Source: Bacteroidetes bacterium HGW-Bacteroidetes-5 (GTDB lineage: Bacteria; Bacteroidota; Bacteroidia; Bacteroidales; UBA932). From it: 64,000 bases of DNA. A program made the translations under genes and the position numbers. Below, in pieces: positions 62,958-64,000 of the stretch (positions are counted from its first letter, which is position 1; every line of letters begins with the position of its first letter). The notes below the pieces were generated by a model, which did no database searches, was not told the origin of the DNA, and was given only the letters and a program-made list of their open reading frames with translations. The DNA is taken from contig PHDC01000001.1 of assembly GCA_002842515.1 (NCBI GenBank), positions 1,612,001-1,676,000 on the forward strand. Reading direction: 5' to 3'.

Positions 62958-64000
62958 GGATATGAGTAGTTTTAAAGAGGTAATAAAGAGTAATATTTCA
63001 GGAGTGAATACTTTTTTTGCAGGCATAAGGAGAGTTTTTTTTGGCAGAATGAGGTACCTTCTGCTGAAGGATTTTATTATGCTCAGGAGGGATATCGGGG
63101 GGATTATTCTGATGTTTGTGATGCCCATAGTTCTGGTTGTTCTTATGGCTAATCTTCAGGAGAGTACCTTTAATGTTGTTAAGGGTGTAAAGATTCCACT
63201 GTTTCTGGTTAATAACGATGTTGATGAGCTGGGTTCTGCTATCGAGAGAGAGATTGAGAGTTCCGGCGTTTTTGAGATTACCAGGGGAGAAGGGAGTTCG
63301 GTTTCAGAGATGGAGATGAAAATATCTGCAAGTGAATATCTGCTTGGAATATTCATTCCGAAGGGGGCTACACAAAAAATAAAGGGGAATGTTCAGCGTT
63401 ATGTTTTGAGTGCCTTCAATGGTATAGAAAAGGCACCTTTAAAAGAGGATGTCAAACTTACGATTGTGGTTGACCCGACAGCTAACGGTTCGTTTTACGC
63501 TCTTATTATGAGCACAATACATGAGAAAGCGCAAAAAGTGCAATTTGCCTTTATTATGAAAGAGATAACTTCTCAGGTTAACGATATCTCTCCGGTTGTA
63601 ATTTCGGCAGATAATTTCTCCGGAGAGCAGTTTACGGTTGACGCAAAGTTTGCTATTCCACAAGAGAGCAATATTGTGCCCAATGCAGTACAGCATAACA
63701 TACCTGCGTGGAGTCTTTTTGCAATATTCTTTATTGTTGTATCTCTTGCCTCAAATATCATCAAAGAGAGAGAGGGCGGTAGTTTTACCCGTCTTTTAAC
63801 AATGCCCTGCACATATACAGAGTACCTTTTAAGTAAGGCCATTATATATCTGGTAGTTGCTTTGTTGCAATTTGCAATTATGCTGCTTATAGGGTTCTAC
63901 CTCATTCCATATATAGGGCTACCGGCTCTCGAACCGGGGCACTCCCTCTTCGCGCTTATCTTTATGGCTCTCTCTGCCGCAGTAGCAGCAATAGGATACG
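62950..64000 (+). CDS. ABC-2 type transporter permease, partial at window end
   Basis: The frame runs open from the ATG at 62950 to the window edge (350 codons), so the C-terminus is missing. A first membrane helix (GGIILMFVMPIVLVVLMANL, about 53-72) is followed by a large extracytoplasmic domain and then several helices (LFAIFFIVVSLASNII; VVALLQFAIMLLIGFYLIPY). KEREGGSFTRLLTMPCTYTEYLLSK is the ABC-2 cytoplasmic motif. It pairs with the ATPase encoded just upstream. Confidence 0.9.
   Translation, partial: MSRDMSSFKEVIKSNISGVNTFFAGIRRVFFGRMRYLLLKDFIMLRRDIGGIILMFVMPIVLVVLMANLQESTFNVVKGVKIPLFLVNNDVDELGSAIEREIESSGVFEITRGEGSSVSEMEMKISASEYLLGIFIPKGATQKIKGNVQRYVLSAFNGIEKAPLKEDVKLTIVVDPTANGSFYALIMSTIHEKAQKVQFAFIMKEITSQVNDISPVVISADNFSGEQFTVDAKFAIPQESNIVPNAVQHNIPAWSLFAIFFIVVSLASNIIKEREGGSFTRLLTMPCTYTEYLLSKAIIYLVVALLQFAIMLLIGFYLIPYIGLPALEPGHSLFALIFMALSAAVAAIGY

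Noticed and set aside
1-64000. CRISPR arrays, tRNA or rRNA genes, insertion sequences, phage genes
   Set aside because: Intergenic regions were read for regular spacer repeats, cloverleaf genes, transposases and terminal inverted repeats, and none was seen.

Overview
The window is chromosomal DNA of a Bacteroidota bacterium, most likely of the order Bacteroidales. Three things support this. Many genes are preceded by the phylum-specific -7 promoter element TAnnTTTG (often TATCTTTG) and lack Shine-Dalgarno sequences. The gene order coaX - outer-membrane protein - TPR protein - lptC - CBS/CorC protein - PpiD/SurA-like isomerase is typical of the group. The enzyme families (648-residue fumarate reductase flavoprotein, GH20, YfhO, LytTR, flexirubin-type enzymes) also fit. 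No tRNA, rRNA, CRISPR array, insertion sequence or phage gene was seen. The species cannot be named from the sequence alone.

Layout. 0-10 kb: mostly minus-strand housekeeping and hydrolase genes: a DmpA-type peptidase cut by the window edge, an alpha/beta hydrolase, a lipoprotein, fumarate reductase/succinate dehydrogenase A and B without a neighbouring cytochrome b gene, a secreted GH20 hexosaminidase, a C45-like hydrolase and ruvB. 10.1-10.5 kb: an AT-rich gap between divergent ruvB and mfd with several DnaA-box-like 9-mers, a weak replication-origin candidate. 10.5-28.5 kb: core genes (mfd, coaX, OMP, TPR, lptC, CBS protein, ppiD-like, ychF, EEP nuclease, rsmA, ABC permease, mutS). 28.5-42.2 kb: an accessory-looking stretch. 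A LytS-like kinase and LytTR regulator are followed by three operons containing three paralogous medium-chain reductases, a CPBP protease, a lipoprotein, a tandem C-GCAxxG-C-C protein, a cysteine desulfurase and a TPR protein. A minus-strand ECF sigma factor - membrane protein - EF-hand hydrolase operon interrupts it. 42.2-48.4 kb: a beta-lactamase-fold hydrolase, a glycosyltransferase, a YfhO membrane protein and two small unknown genes. 48.4-64 kb: one long plus-strand operon, cut by the window end, for a flexirubin-type aryl polyene-dialkylresorcinol pigment.

The main new observation is regulatory. The promoters of the three operons starting at 30429, 35095 and 36708 each carry two 16-bp direct repeats (consensus ACCACTnrTCAyATTw) with exactly 20 bp between starts. 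In each, the second repeat lies at the same distance from a weak -7 element (TTnCTTTG). The repeats resemble the 9-bp direct repeats bound by LytTR regulators, and the first promoter overlaps the end of the LytTR gene at 29640. This suggests a local regulon of the 28570/29640 two-component system, joining a putative sulfur/redox module (C-GCAxxG-C-C protein plus cysteine desulfurase) with three NAD(P)H-dependent reductases.

In the pigment operon, a tyrosine ammonia-lyase supplies coumarate and a PaaK-like ligase activates it. Ketosynthases, FabG and hotdog dehydratases extend the polyene, and DarA/DarB make the dialkylresorcinol. A BtrH-like protein is a candidate for joining the two parts. 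LolA-like and lipoprotein components and an ABC exporter would place the product in the outer membrane. No acyl carrier protein gene or aromatase lies inside the window.
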